DNA of 52,354 nt from a virus, in IMG/VR virus record IMGVR_UViG_3300036785_000717, positions 1 through 52,354 of that record, one strand, 5' to 3'. Positions 1 through 7,554 of this stretch are shown in pieces (the first letter of the stretch is position 1; each line of letters opens with the position of its first letter). Under the pieces are notes generated by a model that saw nothing but the letters and a program-made list of their open reading frames with translations, was not told the origin of the DNA and searched no databases. The position numbers and the translations under genes were made by a program.

Positions 1-14
1 GGGAGGATGCACTG

Positions 15-614
15 ATGCCCCGCGTCAACGGCCCAGGAGGCCGCTTCGTCCAGGCGGACGCCGAGGCGAGCGATGTCGAGGCCCTGGCCTCTGAATTTCA
101 GCGGTCGGAGGAGTTGCGCCCGGACGGCGCGCGTGAGGAATCGTCCCGCGACCGCGCAGCCAGGCGCGCCGCCGAGATCATGGGCCACCTTGAGGGCGCG
201 CTGGACGAGGGTCAGGACGAACTGTCGCTCGACAACATCAAGATCCCCGATGGCTGGAGCTACGAGTGGAAGCGCCAGACTTGCCTCGGCAAGGGGGATC
301 CAGCCTACGACAGCCGGCTCGCCAGGACCGGCTGGGAATTCGTGCCCGCCGAGCGGCATGCGCACATGATGCCCAAGGGCCACCGGGGCGAGATCGTCCG
401 CGACGGCCTCGCCCTCATGGAGCGCCCGAAGGTGATCACCGAGCGCGTCCAGAAGATCATGTACGACCGCGCCCTCGGCGCCGTGCGGCTGAAGGAGCGG
501 CAGCTGAACGAGGCCCCGGACGGCACCTTCCAGCGGGTGGACGAGCGCGGGCGTCCCACGGCGCGGGTTCACACCAGCCATAGCCCGGTCGAGATCCCGG
601 TCCCAACCGAGTGA
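15..614 (+). CDS. phage protein of unknown function, probable morphogenesis gene
   Basis: A 199-residue soluble, charged protein. A GGGAGG ribosome site at 1-6 lies 8 bases before the ATG. The N-terminal 70 residues are acidic and probably disordered. The rest carries a compact motif beginning IPDGWSYEWKR, then ARTGWEFVPAERH and a helical, Arg/Lys-rich tail. I recall proteins of this type from many tailed-phage genomes near portal and capsid genes, but know no assigned activity. Its place ahead of the virion operon suggests a head-assembly role; that is inference from position only. The true upstream neighbours lie outside the window. Confidence 0.8.
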   Translation: MPRVNGPGGRFVQADAEASDVEALASEFQRSEELRPDGAREESSRDRAARRAAEIMGHLEGALDEGQDELSLDNIKIPDGWSYEWKRQTCLGKGDPAYDSRLARTGWEFVPAERHAHMMPKGHRGEIVRDGLALMERPKVITERVQKIMYDRALGAVRLKERQLNEAPDGTFQRVDERGRPTARVHTSHSPVEIPVPTE

Positions 615-736
615 TCCGGCTGCTGGCCGCGCTGCTGGCGCTCTCCCTGGGGGCCTGCACCATCATGCTCGACCAGAACGTGACGCGGCCGGCGTGCCCG
701 AACACGGATCATCGCGGCGACTTGACATCGAAGTAA
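611..736 (+). CDS. small lipoprotein, possibly Rz1-like outer spanin
   Basis: A 41-codon GTG-initiated frame that overlaps the previous stop. It encodes a short hydrophobic leader (VIRLLAALLALSLGAC) ending in a good lipobox, LGAC, so the mature peptide would be a 26-residue lipoprotein starting at Cys16. Small lipoproteins of this kind in phages are often outer-membrane spanins, but no overlapping inner spanin gene is seen here, so lysis function is only a guess. Its last codons overlap an operator-like motif at 720-739, which weakens confidence in the exact 3' end. Confidence 0.55.
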   Translation: MIRLLAALLALSLGACTIMLDQNVTRPACPNTDHRGDLTSK

Positions 737-762
737 AGTCTCACTTGACAGTCTAGGAAAGT
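720..762 (+). promoter_or_regulatory. two tandem copies of the dispersed 20-bp operator/promoter motif
   Basis: Copy one (720-739) is ACTTGACATCGAAGTAAAGT and copy two (743-762) is ACTTGACAGTCTAGGAAAGT, 3 bases apart and in the same orientation. They match the motif at the repressor/Cro-like interval (46763). Each contains a TTGACA that could be a -35 box, but no clear -10 follows at 16-18 bases. They sit directly before the accessory cassette. A hairpin (GTGGCC 761-766 with GGCCAC 774-779) abuts the next start codon. Confidence 0.65.
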
Positions 763-779
763 GGCCGCCAACTGGCCAC

Positions 780-1736
780 ATGACGCACGATCCTTTCAGG
801 GTCGAACCTCCGGCGCTCATCTCGTTCTCGGGCGGGCGCACGTCCGCCTACATGCTCCGCCGCATCCTCCAGGCCTACGACGGCGAACTGCCGGACGGCG
901 TCGTCGTGCAGTTCTCCAACACCGGCAAGGAACGCGCCGAGACCCTGCGCTTCGTGCATGAGTGCGGCGCGCGCTGGGGCGTCGAGATCCACTGGCTGGA
1001 GTGGCGCCCGAGGCCGGCGGACGTCGGCAAGCGCGAGACCTTCAAGGCCTGGCTCGCCGCCGATCCGGCCCGCGCCGCCCTGGTCTGCGACGAGGGGTTC
1101 GCCGAAGTCGGCCTCAACAGCGCCTCGCGGCGCGGCGAGCCGTTCCTGGCGCTGATCGCCATGCGCCAGTACGCGCCCAACGCCGTCACCCGGTTCTGTT
1201 CAGTCACCTTGAAAGTCAAAACGGCGCAGCGCTTCGCCCAGCGGGCGCTCGGCTGGAAGCACTGGAACAACGTCGTCGGCCTGCGCCACGACGAGGGCCA
1301 CCGCATCTTCAAGATGCTGGCGCGCAACGACGCCAACAAGGAGCCGTTCAAGGCGACCGCGCCACTCGGCGCGGCGAAGATCACCAAGCGCGACGTGCTG
1401 GCGTTCTGGTGGGGCGAGGGTCGCCACTTCGACACCCGGCAGGCGCCGCAGGGCTTCGATCTGGATCTGCGCGACTACGAGGGCAACTGCGACCTCTGCT
1501 TCCTGAAGAGCCGCGCCAAGAAGACCACCATCATCCGCGAGCACCCGGAGACGGCGGGCTGGTGGATCGACGCCGAGGTGCTGGCGCGCCAGAAGGCGAC
1601 CGGCCGGGGCGGGCGGTTCGTGACCGAGTACGGCTACGCCGAGCTCCAGGCCGACGCCCGCAGCCAGGCGGTCTTCGACTTCGGCGAGGACGATGACCAC
1701 GACGTCGAGTGCGGCCTGCACTGCGAGCCGGCGTGA
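780..1736 (+). CDS. PAPS reductase-like adenine nucleotide alpha-hydrolase family protein
   Basis: A 318-residue protein. Near the N-terminus it has the PP-loop SFSGGRTS (residues 15-22), which in PAPS reductases, ATP sulfurylases and DndC-like proteins binds ATP or PAPS pyrophosphate. A C-x2-C pair at Cys237 and Cys240 (GNCDLCFLKS) could bind metal or a cluster. Phage members are usually labelled phosphoadenosine phosphosulfate reductase, although assimilatory sulfate reduction is an unlikely role in a phage. The stop codon overlaps the start of a DNA methyltransferase gene, so a nucleic-acid modification or anti-defence role is plausible. Substrate is unknown. Confidence 0.8.
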   Translation: MTHDPFRVEPPALISFSGGRTSAYMLRRILQAYDGELPDGVVVQFSNTGKERAETLRFVHECGARWGVEIHWLEWRPRPADVGKRETFKAWLAADPARAALVCDEGFAEVGLNSASRRGEPFLALIAMRQYAPNAVTRFCSVTLKVKTAQRFAQRALGWKHWNNVVGLRHDEGHRIFKMLARNDANKEPFKATAPLGAAKITKRDVLAFWWGEGRHFDTRQAPQGFDLDLRDYEGNCDLCFLKSRAKKTTIIREHPETAGWWIDAEVLARQKATGRGGRFVTEYGYAELQADARSQAVFDFGEDDDHDVECGLHCEPA

Positions 1737-3613
1737 TGATCACCTACGGCAGCGTTTGCAGCGGGATCGAGGCAGCGTCGAAGAGCCGCCCTGGCCTATC
1801 TAGCGGTGGCGGGCTGATGCGCTACCTCTCCATGTTCAGCGGCATCGAGGGCGCCAGCCAGGCCTGGGTTCCACTTGGGTGGACGCCAGTCGGTGTCTGC
1901 GAGATCGAGGCGTTCCCGCGAGCGGTCCTCGCCCATCACTACCCCGAGGTTCCCAACCTAGGGGACGTGTCCAAGATCACCGAGGGAGACATCCGTAGAC
2001 TTGGCCGGGTCGATCTGATCGTCGGCGGCTTTCCCTGCCAGGATGTGTCTATCGCCGGGAAGCGAAAGGGTCTGAAGAACGATGACGACACCCTCACGCG
2101 AAGCGGACTGTTCTTTGAGGCAATGCGACTTGTTCGCATCGCCCGAGAACATTGTGGCCTTCGATGGCTCGTCATCGAAAACGTCCCTGGGTTATACTCA
2201 AGCAACCAGGGACGAGACTTTGCTGCGGTGGTTAGTGAGGTCGTTGGATGCGGCTTTGACGTTCCACGAGGTGGCTGGGAAAACAGCGGTTGTGCAGCCG
2301 GCCCGGACGGGTTCGTCGAATGGGCTACTCTGGATGCGCAATTCTGGGGACTGGCGCAACGGCGCAAGCGTGTGTTCTTTGTCGTCGACTTTGGAGACTG
2401 GGCCAGTCGATCCCCGGTACTTCTTGAGCGCGACAGCCTGCAAGGGGATCCTGCGCCGCGCCGCCAAGCGCAACAAAGAGCTACCCCCGCAGCTGGCGCA
2501 GGCGCTGCGGCAGGCGGCGGGGAGCCTGAACTCTTCAAGGCCCTGATGACGCCCTCGGGGGGGATCGACCGCGAGGACCGGCACACCCTCATCGTCGGCG
2601 ACGACGCCGCCCCGGCCCTGACCGCTGCAGGGGGCACGGAGCGCAAGCACGGCCAGGGGTGGGGGCAGCGGGAGTACGAGCAGCCCGGCTTCCTGCAGGT
2701 CGCCTACGGCGGCAACCGCACCGGGGGCCCCATCGACGTCGCGACTGCGATGCGCGCCAAGGGCGGCACGGGCCACGGCGACTTCGAGAGCGAGACGTTC
2801 ATCGCCCACAGCCTGACCGCCGACGGGTTCGACGCCAGCGAGGACGGCAGCGGGCGCGGCACGCCGCTGATCGCCTGGCCCCTCGTCGCCGACCCGGTGA
2901 CCGCCGTCGAGGGCAAGACCTACACCCACGAGGGCAAGAACAACTTCCGCCTGCACAACGTGGTCGAACACCCCGTGTTCACCCTCGCCGCGAGGGGGCG
3001 CGACGGTAGCCCGCAGCTGGAGTTCCGCGATGATGAACTCGCCAACGCCATCCTGACGCCCAGCGGCGGGCGCGCCGGCATCGGCGTCGGCGCCGTGGCC
3101 ATCGGCATCACCCTGCACGGCAGCGATGGAACGAGGAGCACCGCGACCGAAACGGAGACCGCGAGTTCGCTCCGCGCCCGCCCGCCAGGCGGGATCGACA
3201 ACTGCACCACGACGGCGGTGCTGGCCTTCACCGCCAAAGACCACGGCGCGGACGCGGACGAGGAGGTGGCGCCGACGCTGCGGGCGGGCGGCCACGACAA
3301 GAGCCATGCGAACGCAGGCGTGATGCCGGCGGTGGCGACAAGCCAGACGGGAGAAGGCGCAGGCCTCCTGAGAAAGGAGGTTGGGGTCAGTGCGGTTCGT
3401 CGTCTGACCCCACGAATACGGGAATGTTGCAGATTGCAGGGCTACCCCGACGACTATCTGGACATCGAGTTCCGCGGCAAGCCGGCGGCGGACGGGCCGA
3501 AGTACAAGGCGCTGGGGAATGCCTTCGCGACCCCCGTTGTTCGTTATATCGGCGAGCGGATCGCGGCCTGCTGCGGCAATGCGCGCCTTGCCGAACCGAC
3601 GGCCGAACGGTAA
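1736..3613 (+). CDS. DNA cytosine-5 methyltransferase, mosaic gene
   Basis: C5-methyltransferase motifs are in order: motif I FSGIEGASQ, motif IV GGFPCQDVSIAG (catalytic Cys near residue 74 counted from the ATG at 1817), motif VI ENVPGL, motif VIII QRRKRVFFV, a long variable target-recognition region, and motif X LGNAFATPVVRYI at the C-terminus. It transfers a methyl group from SAM to cytosine in a recognition sequence, probably to protect phage DNA. Two starts are possible. The ATG at 1736 overlaps the previous stop and adds 27 residues containing a second motif I-like start (YGSVCSGIEAAS). The ATG at 1817 gives a normal 598-residue enzyme. Base composition changes sharply inside the gene, suggesting recombination. 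Confidence 0.92.
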   Translation: MITYGSVCSGIEAASKSRPGLSSGGGLMRYLSMFSGIEGASQAWVPLGWTPVGVCEIEAFPRAVLAHHYPEVPNLGDVSKITEGDIRRLGRVDLIVGGFPCQDVSIAGKRKGLKNDDDTLTRSGLFFEAMRLVRIAREHCGLRWLVIENVPGLYSSNQGRDFAAVVSEVVGCGFDVPRGGWENSGCAAGPDGFVEWATLDAQFWGLAQRRKRVFFVVDFGDWASRSPVLLERDSLQGDPAPRRQAQQRATPAAGAGAAAGGGEPELFKALMTPSGGIDREDRHTLIVGDDAAPALTAAGGTERKHGQGWGQREYEQPGFLQVAYGGNRTGGPIDVATAMRAKGGTGHGDFESETFIAHSLTADGFDASEDGSGRGTPLIAWPLVADPVTAVEGKTYTHEGKNNFRLHNVVEHPVFTLAARGRDGSPQLEFRDDELANAILTPSGGRAGIGVGAVAIGITLHGSDGTRSTATETETASSLRARPPGGIDNCTTTAVLAFTAKDHGADADEEVAPTLRAGGHDKSHANAGVMPAVATSQTGEGAGLLRKEVGVSAVRRLTPRIRECCRLQGYPDDYLDIEFRGKPAADGPKYKALGNAFATPVVRYIGERIAACCGNARLAEPTAER

Positions 3614-3619
3614 TGGTCT

Positions 3620-3653
3620 GAGGGTCAAGGAAGCGGCACGGGCCGCGACCCTC
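3620..3653. promoter_or_regulatory. strong hairpin in the leader of the GHKL ATPase gene
   Basis: GAGGGTC (3620-3626) pairs with GACCCTC (3647-3653), and an inner GCGGC/GCCGC stem closes on a 4-base loop. It starts 7 bases after the methyltransferase stop and ends 15 bases before the next ATG, just ahead of the AAAGGGA ribosome site. No U-tract follows, so attenuation, RNA processing or translational control is likelier than a simple terminator. Confidence 0.5.
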
Positions 3654-3668
3654 AAAGGGAAAGAACCC

Positions 3669-5567
3669 ATGAAAACCAAGCCTGAAACCCGCGCTTTCAA
3701 GATCCACCCGCAGCTGCTGTTCGACGTCATCCAGCGGCAGGCCGGGACGCTGACCAAGGCGCTCTGCGAAGGCGTGATGAACTCCATCGACGCCGGGGCG
3801 ACCAAGGTCGAGGTCGAACTCTACGCCAACGCCGCCCGCATCCGCGACGACGGCAAAGGCTTCCCCACCCGCGAGAGCATCGAACTGTTCTTCGAAACCT
3901 TCGGCCAGCCGCACACGGCGGGCGACGCCGTCTACGGCACGTTCCGCATGGGGCGCGGCCAAATGTTCAGCTTCGGCGTCAACGAGTGGTGCTCTGGCCG
4001 CTTTGAGATGAAGGTCGATATCAAGGGGCGCGGCCTCGACTACGAACTGACGGAGAAAAAGGGCGATGAGCAGGCTGGCTGCGACATCGCCATCGATCTC
4101 TACAAGCCGCTGTCCTTGCTGGAGCAGCGCGGCATCGCCGACGATCTGCGCCGCATGGTGCGCTACGTCGATGTCCCCGTGCTGCTGAACGGCGAGCAGA
4201 TCAACAAGATCGCCGCCCGCGAGACGTGGGACTTCGAAGACGAGTATGCCTACTACAGGTTGGGCCAAGGGCGCCTCGCCATCTACAACTTGGGCGTCTT
4301 CGTCAACGACAGCCGCGCCTACAACCTTGGCATCGGCGGCACTGTGGTCGCCAAGAAGCAGCTTCGCCTGAACTTCGCGCGCAACGACGTGCTGAACGAC
4401 TGCACCGTCTGGCAGAAGATCGCCAAGGTGCTGCGCGCCCGCGCCGACAACAATATCAAGGCCAAGCGCGGCGCCCTCTCCGCTGAGGAGCGCGCTCTGC
4501 TCGCGCAGCGCCTGCGCTCTGGCGACCTGACCAGAACGGAGCGCGCTCACGCAGCGGTGTTTCAGGACGTCTCAGGCCGCTGGCTGACCCTCGACAAACT
4601 GCTAAGCGCCCTCATCGGCTGCAACCACACGCTCAGCGTCGGCCCCAAGTCTCCGCGCGCGGAGAAGGTGCAGCGGGCGAAGCTGGCGGTCGTCCTCAAC
4701 GAGGCGCTGCTGGACGAGTTCTTCCGCGTCGATACGCTGGATGCGCTGGTGGCCAAGGTCATCAAGCCCAACGTGCGTTTCTGGCCCGCCGACATCAAGA
4801 CGGCGCCGCTGTCGGCGTTCGCGCCCGACGAGGGCGAACGCTACGAGATCATCCCGCCGCAGGCCTACACACCTGCCGAGGCGATCATCCTTGAGGTCTG
4901 CAACACCCTGTCCGCGCCCGACTTCGCGCGGGAGCGCAGGATCGTGTTGGGCGACGCCGACAATGCCGATGGCTGGACCGACGGCGCCTCCTACATCGCC
5001 ATCGGACGGTCTTTCCTGAAGGGCCGCGACATCGCCTCGCCCGCGACGTGGACCGCCATCGCGCTGCTGCTCTGCCATGAGTACAGCCACGGCGGCGGGT
5101 CCAACGGCTCGACGCACGTCCACTCGCCTGAATTCCACGAGCAGTACCACGACGGCAGCGTCACGGCGGTTCCCCAGTGGATCGGCGAGGCGCTGAAGGC
5201 GGTGCGCGAGGCGGTCGAAAAGACCACGGCGCGCGTCAACAGGGACGCCCTGCGGTGGCTGGACAGGATCGACGCGGCGGCCAAGGCGCCAGCGGCGCTG
5301 GAGGGGGCGCTGATGGCCGCGCGCGCCAAGCACGGGCGCGCCGCGCCCAAGACGGCACCCAAGGCGACAGGCGGCAGCTACGCCACCATCCTGACCGCGC
5401 AAGGCTACAGCCGCGATCAGAAGGCGCCTGCGGGCCACCAACTGTGGGTCAAGGCGAACGCGTGCTGCCTGATCGACACCAAGAACGGCAAGTGGACGCT
5501 CACCCGCGCGGGTCAGGAGAAGACGGGCCGTCTGACGCCGTCGCTGGCCAAGGTCTTTGAAGGATGA
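3669..5567 (+). CDS. GHKL-family ATPase fused to a zincin-like metal-binding region
   Basis: A 632-residue protein. The N-terminus has the GHKL (gyrase, Hsp90, histidine kinase, MutL) ATP-binding motifs: E34-x3-N38-x2-D41 in EGVMNSIDAGA, DDGKGF at 60-65, and GTFRMGRGQ near 90-98. Around residues 470-490 it has HEYSHGGG followed by THVHSPEFHE, which resembles the HExxH...H metal site of SprT-like or other small zincins. The C-terminal 70 residues look like a separate small domain. The ATG at 3669 follows AAAGGGA at good spacing. T4 rIIA and MORC-like proteins are other GHKL proteins in phage or defence contexts, but I cannot assign this one. It is coupled to the next gene by an ATGA overlap. 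Confidence 0.8.
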   Translation: MKTKPETRAFKIHPQLLFDVIQRQAGTLTKALCEGVMNSIDAGATKVEVELYANAARIRDDGKGFPTRESIELFFETFGQPHTAGDAVYGTFRMGRGQMFSFGVNEWCSGRFEMKVDIKGRGLDYELTEKKGDEQAGCDIAIDLYKPLSLLEQRGIADDLRRMVRYVDVPVLLNGEQINKIAARETWDFEDEYAYYRLGQGRLAIYNLGVFVNDSRAYNLGIGGTVVAKKQLRLNFARNDVLNDCTVWQKIAKVLRARADNNIKAKRGALSAEERALLAQRLRSGDLTRTERAHAAVFQDVSGRWLTLDKLLSALIGCNHTLSVGPKSPRAEKVQRAKLAVVLNEALLDEFFRVDTLDALVAKVIKPNVRFWPADIKTAPLSAFAPDEGERYEIIPPQAYTPAEAIILEVCNTLSAPDFARERRIVLGDADNADGWTDGASYIAIGRSFLKGRDIASPATWTAIALLLCHEYSHGGGSNGSTHVHSPEFHEQYHDGSVTAVPQWIGEALKAVREAVEKTTARVNRDALRWLDRIDAAAKAPAALEGALMAARAKHGRAAPKTAPKATGGSYATILTAQGYSRDQKAPAGHQLWVKANACCLIDTKNGKWTLTRAGQEKTGRLTPSLAKVFEG

Positions 5568-5755
5568 ACGAGCGCGCCTGCCTCGACATCCCCGGTGACG
5601 CCGAGGGCGGTCGCCTCGTGGTGGTCGCCGACTACCTGAAGTCCGTGGACAGGAGCCTCTGGAGCGCCGTCCTGACCACGCTGGCGCAGGGGCGCCCGTA
5701 CCGCAGCATCAACGGCGCATGGTCGCTGACCCCGCTGAAGGAGAGTGCTGAATAA
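5564..5755 (+). CDS. small protein of unknown function
   Basis: A 63-residue protein overlapping the GHKL ATPase stop by four bases (ATGA), so translation is probably coupled. It has one likely amphipathic helix (VVVADYLKSVDRSLWSAVL) and no Cys, membrane segment or motif I recognise. The tight coupling suggests it is made together with the ATPase. Confidence 0.65.
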   Translation: MNERACLDIPGDAEGGRLVVVADYLKSVDRSLWSAVLTTLAQGRPYRSINGAWSLTPLKESAE

Positions 5756-6132
5756 TGCATAACATATCACCGATAATAATCTTGCTGGCCATTCCCGTCG
5801 TCTGGTGGCTGGTCAAGAAACTTTGGGCGATCTTAGTGGTTATTGGCGTTGGTGTGGTTGGTCTGATGCTCATCGGCCCATTGGGTCTGTCATTGAGCCC
5901 GTTCGCGCTGTTCCTCATCTACATGGCGATGAAGAACGAAGGCGCCCGCCAGCAGCGGTACATAGACCAAACTGAGACTTACCAGCGCCATCAGGAGGTG
6001 CTGACGGCGACGGCTAACCTCCAGCGGAACATAGACGAGGCGCGCCAACAGGAGATGCTGAGGGCGTCGATGGCGTCGTGGCGCGATCTCCATGGCGCCC
6101 CCGGCGACAGGATCGGCCCATGGGGAATCTGA
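5755..6132 (+). CDS. small inner-membrane protein
   Basis: A 125-residue protein. Two or three hydrophobic segments fill residues 4-60 (IIILLAIPVVWWLV, then ILVVIGVGVVGLMLIG and a third weaker one). A long polar helix rich in Gln, Arg and Glu follows, probably coiled-coil and cytoplasmic. TAATG overlaps the previous stop. Codon use is more A/T-rich than that of its neighbours, which fits recent acquisition. Function is unknown; holin-like or superinfection-exclusion roles are possible but unsupported. Confidence 0.65.
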   Translation: MHNISPIIILLAIPVVWWLVKKLWAILVVIGVGVVGLMLIGPLGLSLSPFALFLIYMAMKNEGARQQRYIDQTETYQRHQEVLTATANLQRNIDEARQQEMLRASMASWRDLHGAPGDRIGPWGI

Positions 6133-6368
6133 CCAACGCTGAGGCCGTCGCTGACGTCGGCCAACGCCTCTGGGGCGTCAACTGGGCCTACGGCATGAGC
6201 CAGTTCGCCGACATCAACCCGCGCACCCTCACGCGCATCCAGGCGGCGGCGCTGGTGGGGCAGGACTATCCTGCCGCGCGCGGCGTCATCGCCGCCCTGC
6301 ATGAGCGGCTGGTCGCCACGCTGCACGATCTGGAACCGGCGCGCCGTCGCGCGGACACCGCCCCGTGA
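6120..6368 (+). CDS. small protein of unknown function
   Basis: An 82-residue helical protein starting inside the 3' end of the membrane protein gene, in another frame. I chose the ATG at 6120 because it gives a compact protein beginning MGNLTNAEAVADVG; the upstream extension would overlap the previous gene much further. No motif is recognised. It overlaps the following GTG start by four bases. Confidence 0.55.
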   Translation: MGNLTNAEAVADVGQRLWGVNWAYGMSQFADINPRTLTRIQAAALVGQDYPAARGVIAALHERLVATLHDLEPARRRADTAP

Positions 6369-6574
6369 CAGCCCTGGAGGTGCGCGCGGCGATGAAGGCG
6401 CTGCGGCTCAACACACCCGATCTGGCGCAGGAGGCCGGGGTGACGACGCGCACGGTGAACCGCTGGCAGGAGGACGGCGTAGACGGCTCCGCTGACACGC
6501 TGCTGCGGCTGTGGCTGCGGCTGGACGCGCGCGGCGTGGAGTGGCGTCGACACCTCGGGACGCTGTACATCTGA
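6365..6574 (+). CDS. small helix-turn-helix DNA-binding protein
   Basis: A 69-residue, GTG-started protein with an XRE-like helix-turn-helix near residues 10-35 (LNTPDLAQEAGVTTRTVNRW). It is small enough to be a Cro-type regulator. GTGA and ATGA overlaps couple it to both neighbours. It may regulate this accessory cassette, for example at the tandem motif at 720-762, but that is inference. Confidence 0.7.
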   Translation: MTALEVRAAMKALRLNTPDLAQEAGVTTRTVNRWQEDGVDGSADTLLRLWLRLDARGVEWRRHLGTLYI

Positions 6575-7173
6575 TGAAGCCGCTTCCGCCCATTCCTGAG
6601 CGGATGCGCCACCTCGACCGCGACCGACGCGGCCTGCCGATCCCGTTCGTCGTCTACCGCGACACGACGGGCAGGCCGCACTTCACGATCAACGACCACT
6701 TCAAGGTGGATCGCGCCGCTGAGTTCCGTCTGTGCGCCATCTGCGGCGACCGCCTGGGCGCCCACAAATGGTTCGTCGGCGGCCCGGCGTCGGCCTTCCA
6801 CCCGAACGGTCGCTATCTCGACGGGCCGATCCACCGCGACTGCGGGCGCTTCGCGCTGCAGGCCTGCCCATTCCTCATGGCGACGAGCTACGCGCACAGG
6901 ATCGACGCCGCGACGCTGCGGGTCGAGGACGCGCACCCCGGCATGGGCCTGATCGACTACACCCAGCACCCGGTCCAGCCGGTGGTCTTCGTGTTCGCCG
7001 ACACGAACGCCTACACACGCTCGGCCACCGGCATTTTCGACCCGGTGCGCCCCTGGAGGGCGGTCGAGTTCTGGCGCAGGGGGGTCAGGATCGACCCGGT
7101 CGAGGCGCGCGCGCTGGTCGAGGCCGCCGCCGATCCGGCGCGCCCGTTTGATGAACTGCGTTGGCCCTCATGA
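6574..7173 (+). CDS. Cys/His-rich phage protein, paralogue of the gene at 42828-43496
   Basis: A 199-residue protein with a probable zinc site: C-x2-C in LCAICGDRLG, then H-x2-C before ALQACPFL. The order DRRGLPIPFVVYRDT, C-x2-C, H-x2-C, ACPFL and a C-terminal W-R-x-G segment is the same as in the leftward gene at 42828-43496, so the two are diverged paralogues. I remember this family from alphaproteobacterial prophages without an assigned function. ATGA overlap couples it to the HTH gene. It ends convergently with the gene at 7168, overlapping by 6 bases. Confidence 0.75.
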   Translation: MKPLPPIPERMRHLDRDRRGLPIPFVVYRDTTGRPHFTINDHFKVDRAAEFRLCAICGDRLGAHKWFVGGPASAFHPNGRYLDGPIHRDCGRFALQACPFLMATSYAHRIDAATLRVEDAHPGMGLIDYTQHPVQPVVFVFADTNAYTRSATGIFDPVRPWRAVEFWRRGVRIDPVEARALVEAAADPARPFDELRWPS

Positions 7174-7554
7174 CCCCGCTCCGTCCAGCAGATTATCCAC
7201 GGTGCGCCTGAGCTTGATCAGCACCTCATCGTCTACCCGACTCCAAGTGTCCGTTCCTGCGTGCGCCGATAAGGTCGTGTAGGCTGTTTTCAGCGTCTCG
7301 ATGAGGGCGGATCCGTTCAGCAGATCGACCACCCGACGCCCCAACAGCGCCTCCTCGCCCTGACGCATCGCCTCCAGATCCAGTCGCACCGTCGCCGCCA
7401 GATCCACCGACACCGCACCTTCCGCGCAGCCTTCATCCAGCGCCATCTCCATCGCCAGGCGCACGCCCGCTATCCGCTTGGCCGCTTCGTTTTCCAACAT
7501 GATCGTTCTCCGGGCCCCCGGTTTCGATGCGTCGCCGTAGCGACGCGCGTTCAT
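7168..7554 (-). CDS. protein of unknown function
   Basis: A 128-residue helical protein. The ATG at 7554 overlaps the upstream gene's stop (ATGA), which favours it over the later ATG at 7500 (MLENEAAKR). The C-terminal half has regular helices (EVLIKLRRTVDNLLDG). No motif is recognised. It is the last gene of the leftward run that begins at 10388. Confidence 0.6.
   Translation of the reverse strand: MNARRYGDASKPGARRTIMLENEAAKRIAGVRLAMEMALDEGCAEGAVSVDLAATVRLDLEAMRQGEEALLGRRVVDLLNGSALIETLKTAYTTLSAHAGTDTWSRVDDEVLIKLRRTVDNLLDGAGS

Noticed and set aside
2082-2546. 154-residue frame inside the methyltransferase gene
   Set aside because: It overlaps conserved methyltransferase motifs VI and VIII in another frame and has no start signal or motif of its own.
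2198-3805. Long leftward frame of 535 codons opposite the methyltransferase and GHKL genes
   Set aside because: Antisense open frames are common in GC-rich genes. The plus strand has clear motifs and the minus product is Arg/Ala-rich without a domain.
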